Shown here piece after piece: positions 1-8,103 of a stretch of DNA of 64,000 bases. Under the pieces are notes generated by a model. The model made no database searches. It was not told the DNA's origin and saw nothing but the letters and a program-made list of their open reading frames with translations. Numbering within the stretch: the first letter of the stretch is position 1; each line of letters starts with the position of its first letter. The position numbers and the translations under genes are program-made. The stretch comes from a virus. The DNA is taken from positions 144,303 to 208,302 of IMG/VR virus record IMGVR_UViG_3300024239_000011; one strand, written 5' to 3'.

Positions 1-2
1 CT

Positions 3-233
3 GCGACGAAAAAGCATGCGGTGAAACGCAAGCCTCTGCCGTCACTCCCGCCGGGCTGGATCGACATTACTGCCCTGGATGACGTTCCGAAGACCGCGAA
101 AGGGTTGCAGGCGGCGGTCGCTGCGTTGGAAACGGCGCTCACCGACTACAACAATAACACCCTTACCCCTCTTGAGGTGGATGCCAAGGATGGGCGTATC
201 GTGTTCAAGCCCGTGGGAGCGCAGGCAGCATGA
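3..233 (+). CDS. hypothetical protein, 5' end outside window
   Basis: Open frame that runs to the left edge without a stop, so the true start probably lies outside the window; an internal GTG at 21 is the only start seen. The visible 77 residues contain a Pro-rich start, then a helical segment (residues about 25-45), then a short strand-like tail. No family recognised. Its stop overlaps the ATG of the next small frame (ATGA), so the two may be translationally coupled. A hairpin terminator follows at 345. Confidence 0.6.
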   Translation, partial: ATKKHAVKRKPLPSLPPGWIDITALDDVPKTAKGLQAAVAALETALTDYNNNTLTPLEVDAKDGRIVFKPVGAQAA

Positions 234-322
234 CCGTCGAACATGAGCGGATTTTTGGCAGTCCGCCAAATCCCCAGGGAACGCATGTTCACGGGCGTTG
301 TTGCCCAACTACGGAGCCATGA
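230..322 (+). CDS. possible small protein (30 aa)
   Basis: Starts at an ATG that overlaps the preceding stop codon (ATGA), the usual sign of translational coupling. It encodes 30 residues with a His- and Cys-containing C-terminal half (HVHGRCC), which could bind metal. No family is recognised and the length gives little statistical support. Confidence 0.35.
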   Translation: MTVEHERIFGSPPNPQGTHVHGRCCPTTEP

Positions 323-341
323 TGATGGTGGATTTCGGGGA

Positions 342-584
342 TTAGGGGGCGTAAGCCCCCTTTTCTATTTCTGGCGGGTTCTCTCCGAGATACATCAATA
401 CCCGCCATGCATGCGCCCTGGTAGGCATCAGAGATTGGCGTTGGAACCAGAGACGAATCGTTGTCTCGGATGGGACGGCGCCGAGCGCCTTGGCAAGCTG
501 ACCGCGTGTTATCGGAGAAGCCCCGATAATGGTCAGCAAGATAGCTTTCTCGTTTGGCAATAACCGCCGCTTGATTTTGGTCAT
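342..584 (-). CDS. small helix-turn-helix-like protein
   Basis: 80-residue basic protein from the ATG at 584. The pattern GQLAKALG followed by TTIRLWFQRQ and a second helix looks like a winged or Cro-type helix-turn-helix, so DNA binding is plausible. Upstream in-frame starts (for example at 622) exist, but no start has a good ribosome binding site, so the N-terminus is unsure. Convergent with the terminator at 345, whose stem abuts its stop codon. The related signature (W..G....P with short helices) also occurs in the 1971-2909 protein. Confidence 0.5.
   Translation of the reverse strand: MTKIKRRLLPNEKAILLTIIGASPITRGQLAKALGAVPSETTIRLWFQRQSLMPTRAHAWRVLMYLGENPPEIEKGAYAP
345..366 (+). terminator. 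intrinsic terminator
   Basis: Perfect 6-bp GC stem GGGGGC/GCCCCC with a GTAA loop followed by TTTTCT. Closes the left-edge plus-strand genes. Confidence 0.8.
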
Positions 585-671
585 GCCGCAATCATACACA
601 ATCCGCTTGACCATGTAAAGAGAAGGGGATAGGGTATTCCCCTGATTGGGGTCGAACACTGGCGGACTATT

Positions 672-899
672 ATGACCAGCGAAGAGAAGCGGAAAAGTTA
701 TTTTACCGCCGGGTACCGGGAAGGGTATCGCAATACCCAAGCCCTATACGGCAACATGCATCAGCGCAACAGCGAGTTCGATGACGCTGCCGATGAAGGC
801 ATTCTTGTCGGCAAGCAGGATGCGAACGCAGGGCGTCCCATGGACGAAGAAGCTGCATGGGCAGCGTACCGTCAACGCCTGGGTTCGGCGGCGGCATAA
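672..899 (+). CDS. hypothetical protein (75 aa)
   Basis: Short acidic, Ala- and Arg-rich helical protein (GYREGYRNTQ near residue 14, AAWAAYRQRL near the C-terminus). No family recognised. No strong ribosome binding site before the ATG. It ends directly before a strong terminator at 902, which supports a real gene end. Confidence 0.65.
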   Translation: MTSEEKRKSYFTAGYREGYRNTQALYGNMHQRNSEFDDAADEGILVGKQDANAGRPMDEEAAWAAYRQRLGSAAA

Positions 900-901
900 A
901 G

Positions 902-935
902 AAAAAGGGCGGTACCCGAAGGTACCGCCCTTTTG
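902..935. terminator. bidirectional terminator
   Basis: 10-bp perfect stem GGGCGGTACC/GGTACCGCCC with CGAA tetraloop, A-tract before and T-tract after, placed between convergent genes. Confidence 0.85.
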
Positions 936-1757
936 TTATACCGCCATGGCGACGGGATAATCCTGAACCCTCAGGTTCTCAGGCCATTCGGACATGTCGG
1001 CGCCCTTGTAGTGGGTCACCTTCACCCCGATGGGATTGCTGCCCATCTGCTTGACATGCAGGGCAACACCGTTGTTATCGCAGTAATCCGCAATATCCAA
1101 CGCCCAATTCACGTCAAACTGCCTGACATCCTCGGGATCGCCTTCCTTACCGGCAGACTCCCCACCGACGATGACCCATTCGATTTTGGGGAATTTCCCT
1201 AAATCCAAGGGACCGAGCAGAGGTTCAGCCGAAATGAACCTAACCGGAGCGGGGATCGACGCCAGGACTGGCACCCTTTCTTCCGCTCTTTTCTGGTCCT
1301 CGACCGTGCTGCCCCACCAGATGTGAGCAGGTAACGCCACGCCTCTGGAAGCGCAATACCTCTCCAACACCGCCGCCATCTTCGCAGTTCTCTTGGTCAA
1401 CACCTGATAGGTGTGCCAGTTCGCCTCGAACATGATGTCGATGATCTTGAAAATGTCCTCGTCACCCAGCGACTCGTGGAAGAGATCGCTCATCGAGTTC
1501 ACGAAGACCATGGAGGGGGTTTTCTGCCTGAAGGGTTCCCTCAGGGCTTTGTCGTGAATCCTCACGACCCCATTCCACACCGGCTTACCGTTGACCAACT
1601 CAGTCAGCCCAGCATATTTACCGGAATTCCTGAAGGTCGCCAATTCATACGCCTGCTTCATGGCGTAGCAGTTTTTACAGCCAGGGGACAGAATGGAACA
1701 ACCGACGAGACAATTCCACGTCCAGCCAGTCCACGAAATTCCAGTCTTCTTACCCAT
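936..1757 (-). CDS. phage Gp37/Gp68 family protein (DUF5131)
   Basis: 273 residues. The N-terminal block WTWNCLVGCSILSPGCKNCYAMKQA is the Cys-rich signature of the Gp37/Gp68 (DUF5131) family, whose Cys pattern resembles a radical-SAM or Fe-S site; the biochemical role of the family is not settled. Further family blocks are MVFVNSMSDLFHE (residues about 80-95), VLTKR (about 120), IWWGSTVEDQ (about 145) and WVIVGGESAG (about 193). The start at 1757 is supported by AGGAGG seven bases upstream. Length is normal for the family. Found mainly in phages and a few bacteria as an accessory gene. Confidence 0.85.
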   Translation of the reverse strand: MGKKTGISWTGWTWNCLVGCSILSPGCKNCYAMKQAYELATFRNSGKYAGLTELVNGKPVWNGVVRIHDKALREPFRQKTPSMVFVNSMSDLFHESLGDEDIFKIIDIMFEANWHTYQVLTKRTAKMAAVLERYCASRGVALPAHIWWGSTVEDQKRAEERVPVLASIPAPVRFISAEPLLGPLDLGKFPKIEWVIVGGESAGKEGDPEDVRQFDVNWALDIADYCDNNGVALHVKQMGSNPIGVKVTHYKGADMSEWPENLRVQDYPVAMAV

Positions 1758-1912
1758 TGTTACCTCCTATTTTAGCGGGAGCGAACCAACACCTTTTTCA
1801 TGGCCGTTCTCCACTATCACTATCAACCATTTGGCACTCTCCATAAACAACATATACGTTGAACTGTCAATACTATAAAGTTTTTCCCTTCTTCTCGGTT
1901 TAAGAAAGTTCA

Positions 1913-1941
1913 TTGACGAAAGTTTCATGACCTTATAGGGT
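1913..1941 (+). promoter_or_regulatory. candidate sigma70-type promoter
   Basis: TTGACG, 17 bp, TAGGGT (alternative -10 TATAGG with 15 bp), about 30 bp before the 1971 gene. The only candidate in the 1758-1970 gap. Confidence 0.4.
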
Positions 1942-1970
1942 ATGGCACTACCATTTGATGGAGCGGGGTT

Positions 1971-2909
1971 ATGGCAACGGAGCCGACGATCAACAGCACG
2001 TTGGTGCAGAAGATTTTCCAGCGCATGTTCAGTGAGCATGAAGGTGAACGTCTGGTTGCGGTCAATGTATTGGTTCGCACGCTGTCGAAAGCCAATGTGT
2101 CACCTACCGAAATCGTCCTGTATACGCATGGAGATGCCGCCCAGAAGGAGCTTGATGAGGCTCTAGAGGACTGTGAACACTACATGGAACAGATTGGGGA
2201 ACTGCGGGATGAAATCGAAAAACTAAAACAAAACCAAACTGTTCAAAATTCTGATTTGAGTTTCCGGTGGTCGGAATTTGAATCTCTTGCCAACCACGTC
2301 ACTACATTGGAACACGGGTGGCAAACCAAAATTTCTGAATTCCTTCAAGGTAATTACGACCGTACCGCCCCGCTTTCCCAGTGGAAAGCAAGGGATGCCG
2401 TTCCCGCATGGGCGTTTGTTGCCCTTCAGGGCGAAGTAGTGCGACTCCAGTCTGAGCTTTTAACCACTTTTAAAACTGAAAATGCACGTCTCGCCAGCGT
2501 GAACGCCGCCCTGAACACTGAAAATGACGTACTACTGAACCGTTGGAATGAAGCCGTTGATGACTATAACCGGGTTATCGGTGTAAATCCCGAAACCGTT
2601 CCGGTGATCGATCTTGAAATCGACCATATGTTGTCATCCAAGGAAACTTTGCATTCCGCCGAAAATTGGAATGAATTTGTTTCGCTATGTGCCCAAATTG
2701 TTCCAATTGAACGTGGATGGCAAACACACATTCTCGAACTGCTGAATAAGACCCGCGAGAAACCTATATCAAAACCTGTCATTTCCAGTTGGAAGCACGG
2801 GCGCATCCATCGCATACCGGCGTGGGTGTTTGCAGCATTGAACGATCACATCAACGGTGACACGTTTGTACCGTATACACATGCCACGGAGAATGTGGTT
2901 GGTACATAA
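1971..2909 (+). CDS. coiled-coil protein with two HTH-like repeats
   Basis: 312 residues, GGAG eleven bases before the ATG. Residues about 60-90 form a coiled coil (YMEQIGELRDEIEKLKQ). Two diverged copies of a module of about 60 residues follow: copy 1 has HVTTLEHGWQTKISEFLQG then LSQWKARDAVPAWAFVAL, copy 2 has IVPIERGWQTHILELLNK then ISSWKHGRIHRIPAWVFAAL. The pattern (I/L)SxWKxxRxxxxPAWxFxAL resembles the recognition region of Cro/CI-like helix-turn-helix domains, so the protein may be a DNA-binding regulator with two tandem domains linked by a second helical segment. Family not recognised. A terminator follows. Confidence 0.75.
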   Translation: MATEPTINSTLVQKIFQRMFSEHEGERLVAVNVLVRTLSKANVSPTEIVLYTHGDAAQKELDEALEDCEHYMEQIGELRDEIEKLKQNQTVQNSDLSFRWSEFESLANHVTTLEHGWQTKISEFLQGNYDRTAPLSQWKARDAVPAWAFVALQGEVVRLQSELLTTFKTENARLASVNAALNTENDVLLNRWNEAVDDYNRVIGVNPETVPVIDLEIDHMLSSKETLHSAENWNEFVSLCAQIVPIERGWQTHILELLNKTREKPISKPVISSWKHGRIHRIPAWVFAALNDHINGDTFVPYTHATENVVGT

Positions 2910-2922
2910 AACCGCTGCCAAC

Positions 2923-2953
2923 AAAAAGGCGCCCCATTTGGGGCGCCTTTAGT
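2923..2953. terminator. bidirectional terminator
   Basis: AAAGGCGCCCC/GGGGCGCCTTT stem with ATTT loop, between the plus-strand gene and the minus-strand tRNA-Pro. Confidence 0.85.
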
Positions 2954-2956
2954 TTT

Positions 2957-3033
<77 letters not shown>

Positions 3034-3034
3034 T

Positions 3035-3781
3035 TTATGAATATTGGTATACGCGAATTTTCTTAGTGAGGTCAAGATTATTTATCATTTCATCGGCTAA
3101 TTTTGTTGAAGATAGCCTGTAGTGTGTAGCGTCCTGTTTCACAAATGGATATCCACATGCATACGAGGCGATTTCAAATGCTTTTTGAACCTCAGTATTT
3201 TTCTGCACAAAATGCACATATGTATACCAACCTCCGTTCTTGAAGGTTTTATAAACTCCCCCATCAGTTTCAATCAAACCTTTGAGGAACATTTTAAGGT
3301 ATTCGTCGGCTGAATATATCCAATCAGGGACAACAAATCCGTTTGTATTTTTGTTCCCAACTGGAAGCGCAAGAGAATTTGGCAAATCTATCCCATAAAC
3401 ATAGATTTCAACACAATTCGCATTTTTGTGTTTTCTTTGTTTCGCCGTTTTTCCTGTAATTCTAGTTAATAGCGCCGTATATTCTTCAATAAGATATGGG
3501 TGTGATTGATCACATGATATGAGCAGTTTACAGGATCGTCCAGTTCGCGTCAGACATCCATCACCAGCAAAGACACCCATGAAATACGCCAAATCATTTG
3601 ATCTTTCCATTAAAAGAATTTGTTCTCGTTGTTTCGCTTGACGTTTTATTGTTGGACTTATACTTGGCAAATGACGAATGTGCCATCGCACAGTGGAAGG
3701 TGCTATTCCCAAGTCTTCTGCTATTTTTCGGATACTAAATCCATGCTCACGTAATGTAATACATTTCTTACCGATTTCCAT
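3035..3781 (-). CDS. LAGLIDADG-type homing endonuclease with N-terminal HTH
   Basis: 248 residues. Residues 1-35 form a resolvase-like helix-turn-helix (GFSIRKIAEDLGIAPSTVRWHI). Two LAGLIDADG motifs follow: YFMGVFAGDGCL (about 66-77, catalytic Asp at the end) and FLKGLIETDGGV (about 164-175). Spacing of about 100 residues is typical of single-chain LAGLIDADG enzymes. The gene is free-standing and ends 2 bp before a tRNA-Pro, an arrangement repeated at 11697. Inference: it cuts at or near a tRNA-Pro or neighbouring sequence and spreads by homing. Confidence 0.85.
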   Translation of the reverse strand: MEIGKKCITLREHGFSIRKIAEDLGIAPSTVRWHIRHLPSISPTIKRQAKQREQILLMERSNDLAYFMGVFAGDGCLTRTGRSCKLLISCDQSHPYLIEEYTALLTRITGKTAKQRKHKNANCVEIYVYGIDLPNSLALPVGNKNTNGFVVPDWIYSADEYLKMFLKGLIETDGGVYKTFKNGGWYTYVHFVQKNTEVQKAFEIASYACGYPFVKQDATHYRLSSTKLADEMINNLDLTKKIRVYQYS

Positions 3782-3923
3782 TGTAATACCTCTAGCACAT
3801 TTTGGCAGAGGTATTTATGAAGTTGGAACGGACGACGGGCAACAAACCCGCTTTGGGTAATGAGGTCAAATAACTTTGTCGGTGAATTATTTATGAAAGC
3901 CTCGCCCTTTGACGTATCTTCAC

Positions 3924-3931
3924 CATAAATA
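3924..3931 (+). promoter_or_regulatory. T4-type late promoter box
   Basis: CATAAATA, one mismatch from the T4 late core TATAAATA, about 27 bp before the ATG at 3958. Confidence 0.55.
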
Positions 3932-3957
3932 CCCGGAATGAGATTCGCGAGGGGAAT

Positions 3958-4212
3958 ATGAACTACGACGATTTCACTAAAATGGGTACCGAGGTCGAAG
4001 CCGAAGTTGCCGCTGAATACCGTTTCGAGAATGGCACGCCGTTCAAGCCACAATTTGTGGACGATTGTTCGCCTGCCTTGCAAGGTTATTTGCGTAGTAT
4101 GGATGACCCTGAAGTATTCCGATGCGAAACAGACCGTCTTGCCGCCGGGCTGGCGGATTGGATCGATGAGTTGGTTGAGGCGGGACTGATGAAAGCTGGT
4201 TCGGTCGCCTAG
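3958..4212 (+). CDS. hypothetical acidic protein (84 aa)
   Basis: Good ribosome binding site (GAGGGG, 4 bases before the ATG) and a late-promoter-like box upstream. The protein is acidic and helical (EVEAEVAAEYRFENG near the N-terminus, LADWIDELVEAGLM near the C-terminus). No family recognised. Ends just before a strong terminator. Confidence 0.75.
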   Translation: MNYDDFTKMGTEVEAEVAAEYRFENGTPFKPQFVDDCSPALQGYLRSMDDPEVFRCETDRLAAGLADWIDELVEAGLMKAGSVA

Positions 4213-4214
4213 AG

Positions 4215-4249
4215 AAAAACCCCCGGAAGCAATCCTTCCGGGGGTTTTT
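4215..4249. terminator. bidirectional terminator
   Basis: AAAAACCCCCGGAAG/CTTCCGGGGGTTTTT stem with CAATC loop. Confidence 0.85.
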
Positions 4250-4375
4250 GCTACTCAGGGCAGGGAGCAACCGATGTCCCTTTTTGCTCGAAGTTTCAGC
4301 GCCCGTAGGGGGGGTTCCGGTCACCGGGTTGCTAACTTCGGGCGCACCATAGGGGACCACGTAGGGGCTGTCAAG

Positions 4376-4855
4376 TCAGTCACATCCGCACGATGAAGAC
4401 CCACTATCGCACGAATAGCTGCTGCCGCTGTCGTAGGATGACGACGAACCGCAAGAGGACGACGAGAACGAGCTATCCCAGGACGACGTGATCGCTGACA
4501 CCGTAGAGGTGATCACGTCGTCATCGCTGGATGACCGCCGCCGAGTGTAATAATCATCACTGCTGTCGCTTGTACGCTGCGTAGTCGGGGCGGGCTTGGT
4601 CGGCGCCGAGGTGACCGGTTTCGACGGAGTATAAGGACGGTTCACTGTCGTCGCCGGGGCGACGGTTGGCGTAACCGAGACGGTCGGCGTTGGGTGGACA
4701 GATGTGATGAGCGCATCTTTGGTTTCTTGCCACGCCGCTTTCGTTGCGGCGCGTTTCCGCCGTTTGGTTATGACGTAGGCAAGCGTACCGAAACCGGCGG
4801 CACCGACCGCAGAGGACACAAAGATAATTTCAAGCATGAGAGAACACCTGATCAT
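4376..4855 (-). CDS. membrane-anchored Ser/Cys-rich protein
   Basis: 159 residues from the ATG at 4855 (GAGG seven bases upstream); an alternative ATG at 4837 removes six residues. Residues about 8-28 are a transmembrane segment (LEIIFVSSAVGAAGFGTLAYV) followed by a basic stop-transfer KRRKRAA. A Pro/Thr-rich linker (about 52-92) leads to an RRR patch and a low-complexity C-terminus of Ser, Asp and Cys repeats (SSCGSSSSYDSGSSYSC). Such tails occur in surface-exposed or metal-binding membrane proteins of unknown role. The start codon lies in a 12-bp hairpin (see 4839-4880). Confidence 0.7.
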   Translation of the reverse strand: MIRCSLMLEIIFVSSAVGAAGFGTLAYVITKRRKRAATKAAWQETKDALITSVHPTPTVSVTPTVAPATTVNRPYTPSKPVTSAPTKPAPTTQRTSDSSDDYYTRRRSSSDDDVITSTVSAITSSWDSSFSSSSCGSSSSYDSGSSYSCDSGSSSCGCD

Positions 4856-4880
4856 GACACTACCTCAACAATCAGGTGTT
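4839..4880 (-). promoter_or_regulatory. 12-bp inverted repeat enclosing a ribosome binding site
   Basis: AGAACACCTGAT and ATCAGGTGTTCT pair perfectly on the minus strand. The loop holds GAGG, and the first ATG (4855) sits at the foot of the stem, so the transcript of the membrane protein could hide its own start; alternatively the repeat is a repressor operator. Confidence 0.6.
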
Positions 4881-4893
4881 CTCTGGTATCCAG

Positions 4894-5619
4894 TCAATTT
4901 TCTGTTTGTCCGCAATAGGCTGCAATCAATTCGTCAACCAGAGCAGGCACGCCAGTAGTCGCAGTAGCATCGATCACTCGCGTGAAAACTTCATTCTCGG
5001 TCGGGATTGGATTTACCTCAATGATCTGGGCATTCCGTCTATTCATGCTTACCGCTTGCGCGAATAAACTGGCGGGCATGACTTGCCCGGATGTTCCAAT
5101 ACTGATGAAAATGTCAGTATGATCTAGAGCAGGTTCGATCAGTCCCAGATGATATGGCAGTTCCCCAAACCATACAACGTCGGGACGCATCGAACCGGTC
5201 GTGCGGCATGATGGGCAAACCATGTCTACCGAAGCATCGCCGTGATGAACGAGTTTTTCCTTGCAATTGGCGCATTTGAGTTTGAGCAGTTCTCCGTGCA
5301 TATGGGCAATGCTTTTAGAACCTGCCCGCTCGTGGAGGTCGTCAATGTTCTGGGTGATAATCACAAAGCCATTATTGCTAGGCCAAGCTTGCTCAAGCTT
5401 CGCTAAGGCGTAATGAGCCGCATTTGGTTCGACCGTTATTAGCTTGGCACGCCGTTCATTATAGAACCGATGTACCAATGCTGGATCGCGTTGAAATCCT
5501 TGTGGTGTGGCTACATCTTCAACTTTATGTTTTTCCCACAATCCCATACTGTCACGGAATGTAGGAATACCAGACTCGGCGCTAATACCAGCACCAGTCA
5601 AAATGACTATATTTGGCAT
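4894..5619 (-). CDS. sirtuin: NAD-dependent protein deacylase
   Basis: 241 residues, close to the length of bacterial CobB. NAD-binding motif GAGISAESGIPTFRD at residues 9-23, TQNIDDLHERAG at about 90-101, catalytic His in HMHGE at about 107, and a four-Cys zinc site (CANC near 117, CPSC near 136). FYNERR near residue 52 carries the Tyr-x-x-Arg pair that in E. coli CobB allows removal of acidic acyl groups such as succinyl. All catalytic residues are present. In a phage it could remove host acyl marks, alter NAD use, or counter NAD-based defence; these roles are inference. Confidence 0.92.
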   Translation of the reverse strand: MPNIVILTGAGISAESGIPTFRDSMGLWEKHKVEDVATPQGFQRDPALVHRFYNERRAKLITVEPNAAHYALAKLEQAWPSNNGFVIITQNIDDLHERAGSKSIAHMHGELLKLKCANCKEKLVHHGDASVDMVCPSCRTTGSMRPDVVWFGELPYHLGLIEPALDHTDIFISIGTSGQVMPASLFAQAVSMNRRNAQIIEVNPIPTENEVFTRVIDATATTGVPALVDELIAAYCGQTEN

Positions 5620-5733
5620 GGGGTTTGTCCTAATTTTCAGTTATCATAATATTTACTGCACAGTAAACATTGATGCTATTTAAAATACCAATATGGCTGA
5701 TTTAAAACGACACCATTCATCGGTAAATATTAT

Positions 5734-5937
5734 ATGTTCTATAGAGTGGTTAAATCATTCGATGATAAAGACCTGAATAAGGTTTTAATGATGGATACCC
5801 TCCCAAATATTGGTGGGATCATTCGGTTGCGTGATGGGCGTAAATTTAAGTTGTTGGACATCGAATGCGTCGAAATCGATGAAGGGTTTGGTGTGAAACG
5901 CTTCAAGATACGCGGCTGCCTTGAACGTCTATCCTAA
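5734..5937 (+). CDS. hypothetical protein (67 aa)
   Basis: Compact beta-rich small protein (IIRLRDGRKFKLLDIECVEID) that could form an SH3-like barrel. No recognisable ribosome binding site before the ATG. Its end overlaps the stop of the convergent 5934 gene by four bases. Family not recognised. Confidence 0.55.
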   Translation: MFYRVVKSFDDKDLNKVLMMDTLPNIGGIIRLRDGRKFKLLDIECVEIDEGFGVKRFKIRGCLERLS

Positions 5938-6320
5938 ACGAAGAACATGAAGTTCTCTTGAACGTGGATATTACGTTTTAAGAAGCTTTCGTTCATCGGG
6001 CATTCTTGGTCGAACGCCAGGACTAACGCTTCAGTCAGAGCGGGAACGTAATCACACCATGCAGGAATGGTTGTGAGGACATTCTTCGGAGCATTCGCCC
6101 AGATCACACACATCCGTTCCACAATGCTTGCCGCCAAAGCTTGCCGCACCGGGTCGGGGTATTGGGGATCGGGAATGTCGGAAGGGTTTAGTCCGTCCTC
6201 GTATAACGCCTGAATTTCGTCACGAAATTCGGTATCGCGGTCTGCGAGCAGATGTTCAACAATTGCATCGAGCCGTTTTGCGATATCCATGGGTTGCGCC
6301 TCACCGGGTTCCCCAAGCAT
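5934..6320 (-). CDS. hypothetical helical protein
   Basis: 128 residues from the ATG at 6320 (AAGGA nine bases upstream); a TTG three codons earlier is less likely. Acidic, mostly helical, with no motif recognised. Confidence 0.65.
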   Translation of the reverse strand: MLGEPGEAQPMDIAKRLDAIVEHLLADRDTEFRDEIQALYEDGLNPSDIPDPQYPDPVRQALAASIVERMCVIWANAPKNVLTTIPAWCDYVPALTEALVLAFDQECPMNESFLKRNIHVQENFMFFV

Positions 6321-6383
6321 ATCACTCAATCCTTCGAATTACAAGGCATTCAGGCTAAATATCCCAAACGATACGAGGGTATA

Positions 6384-6962
6384 ATGGCTGATAGTAAGAT
6401 CGAAAAACAACTGATCGTGAAAGCATTGAACCGGTTGGGTGATTTATTGGGTCAAAATAAGCGAAAATACACGCTAACATGTGCCGGGGGTATTGTTAGT
6501 TTGCTTTATTTCCAATCTCGCTCCAATACAGCGGATGTGGATGTGATGTTTCCCGAACCTTGGGAAGGCAGTTTGAAGCCATTAAAGCAATCCATTGAGC
6601 AGGTATCTAAGGAATTGAAACTACCAAAACGATGGATGAATGATAGTATTAAGTTTTTCGGTCTAGAAACTCGTGGTGATACTGTAATTTTCAAGCACCC
6701 AAACCTCACATTAGTTGCTGCAAAGTGGGAAGAATTGCTTGCCCATAAAGTAAAAGCATATCGCGATGAGCGTGATTATCGTGATGCTCTCTTGATTATG
6801 CGAGAGATCGGGGCTACTGATAAAGAAACACTATGGGATGATGTGGTAAAATATGCCCCGACTATACCACGTATTTCTAAAGAAGAATTGCGTCGCCGCT
6901 TTGACAAAATATGGATCGGGGCGGGAATGCTTGAAGAACGTTTGCAAGCACGGTACAAGTAA
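6384..6962 (+). CDS. nucleotidyltransferase-fold protein (AbiEii/DUF6036-like)
   Basis: 192 residues from the ATG at 6384, preceded by GAGGG. The block TCAGGIVSLLYFQSRSNTADVDVMFPEPW has the Gly-Gly turn and Asp-x-Asp metal pair of MNT/AbiEii-type nucleotidyltransferases; KWEELLAHKVKAYRDERDYRDALLI further on is the helix typical of that group. Members include toxin halves of toxin-antitoxin or abortive-infection pairs. No antitoxin-like partner is seen beside it, so its role is open. A CTAAATA box lies about 26 bp upstream and a strong terminator follows. Confidence 0.7.
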   Translation: MADSKIEKQLIVKALNRLGDLLGQNKRKYTLTCAGGIVSLLYFQSRSNTADVDVMFPEPWEGSLKPLKQSIEQVSKELKLPKRWMNDSIKFFGLETRGDTVIFKHPNLTLVAAKWEELLAHKVKAYRDERDYRDALLIMREIGATDKETLWDDVVKYAPTIPRISKEELRRRFDKIWIGAGMLEERLQARYK

Positions 6963-7002
6963 AAAATTAGCCTCTGGTGGATTACCAGAGGCTAATTTTT
7001 TA
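6961..7002. terminator. bidirectional terminator
   Basis: AAAAAATTAGCCTCTGG paired with CCAGAGGCTAATTTTTT around a TGGATTA loop, between convergent genes. Confidence 0.9.
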
Positions 7003-7371
7003 CTTCATGATGCCACGCGCAAGCTCTTTAACTTCATGGGTCGTCGGTTGGAAAACCTCAAAAATTCGCGGCAAACTATTTACCGGATCACAATTACCAC
7101 ACATGAAAATGTCAATGGCGGCATACCCAATTTCCGGCCATGTATGAATTGAAATGTGACTCTCGGAAAGCGCAATTACGCCAGTAACGCCGTATTCTTC
7201 AGTGCGACCAAAGTGATGGAAGAAATCCCCCAACACGGTCGCCCCGGCATCCTTCGCCGCTTCAATGAGGGTATGCCGGATCAGATCGTCGTTGGTCAAG
7301 ATTTCCGGGGAAACCCCGTTTAAATCGATTAGATAGTGCAGACCAGCGCAGCGAACTGAGCGAAATTTCAT
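7000..7371 (-). CDS. speD: S-adenosylmethionine decarboxylase proenzyme (SpeD, short class)
   Basis: 123 residues, the usual size of the short bacterial class 1B enzyme. SESHISIHTWPE at about 68-79 contains the Ser that becomes the pyruvoyl group by self-cleavage and the active-site His; MCGNCDP near 90-96 holds the catalytic Cys. The enzyme makes decarboxylated S-adenosylmethionine for spermidine synthesis. Together with the ornithine-decarboxylase-type gene at 57694 it gives the phage two of the three steps from ornithine to spermidine; a spermidine synthase is not in this window. Confidence 0.93.
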   Translation of the reverse strand: MKFRSVRCAGLHYLIDLNGVSPEILTNDDLIRHTLIEAAKDAGATVLGDFFHHFGRTEEYGVTGVIALSESHISIHTWPEIGYAAIDIFMCGNCDPVNSLPRIFEVFQPTTHEVKELARGIMK

Positions 7372-7523
7372 GGTACTTCCCCCTTCTAATAGCGTGGTTG
7401 CCGCTATTTATGCCTATTAGAAGGGGATGTATATACCCAAAACGTAGTGTTAGGTCAAGGACGCAATATAATGACTGCATCGGATTGCATGCGTTATGAT
7501 ATACTGAAACATTGGAGAGGCGC

Positions 7524-8045
7524 ATGGAATATTTCTTGGTTTATATGGCTGGGCTGGTAACGACCCCGATATTTGTGGGGCTGATTTTCGTGATAAAAGA
7601 TATATATGACAAGAAACGTGAATATCGGCGCTCGGAGCGCGATAATTACGAGGAATTTCCGGCACTTACGGAACCGAATTTCGATGTGAACACTCTATAT
7701 CCACTCGATGAGGATGATATGGAAGCCGCCTTTACTGCGCTTCCCCGTCCAATCCCATTTGATCCAAAAACATTTGAAGATTTGCGTTTCATTGATGATG
7801 TGGGTATGCAGACGATGCTTCGTCATATCGATAAAGATACGGTTGCAATGGCGCTCAAAGGTGCCAGTAATGCCACCAAGCATAAGTTCTTCGAAAATAT
7901 GTCTAAGCATGCCGGAAAGTATCTTCACTACGATATGCAAACTATGGGACCGTTACGCCTACGTGATGTTGATGACGCGCAGAAAACGATTTTTAAGATA
8001 TACAAAGAATTGTCTTCTGGCGGTCATATCCCCAAAATTGGATGA
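7524..8045 (+). CDS. membrane-anchored FliG C-terminal domain protein
   Basis: 173 residues from the ATG at 7524 (GGAGAGG upstream). Residues about 2-24 form one transmembrane segment (LVYMAGLVTTPIFVGLIFVI), followed by a charged linker. Residues about 82-170 match the C-terminal domain of the flagellar motor switch protein FliG: TFEDLRFIDDVGMQTMLR, then VAMALKGAS, KFFENMSKHAG, MGPLRLRDVDDAQKTIFKI. In FliG this domain carries the torque helix that meets the MotA stator. The FliG N- and middle domains are missing. Inference: a membrane-tethered decoy that acts on the host flagellar motor. Confidence 0.85.
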   Translation: MEYFLVYMAGLVTTPIFVGLIFVIKDIYDKKREYRRSERDNYEEFPALTEPNFDVNTLYPLDEDDMEAAFTALPRPIPFDPKTFEDLRFIDDVGMQTMLRHIDKDTVAMALKGASNATKHKFFENMSKHAGKYLHYDMQTMGPLRLRDVDDAQKTIFKIYKELSSGGHIPKIG

Positions 8046-8103
8046 CATTTGACTTCCTTGAGTTGATCTGGTACTTTCTCCCCGAACTAGACGGAGAAAG
8101 ACG

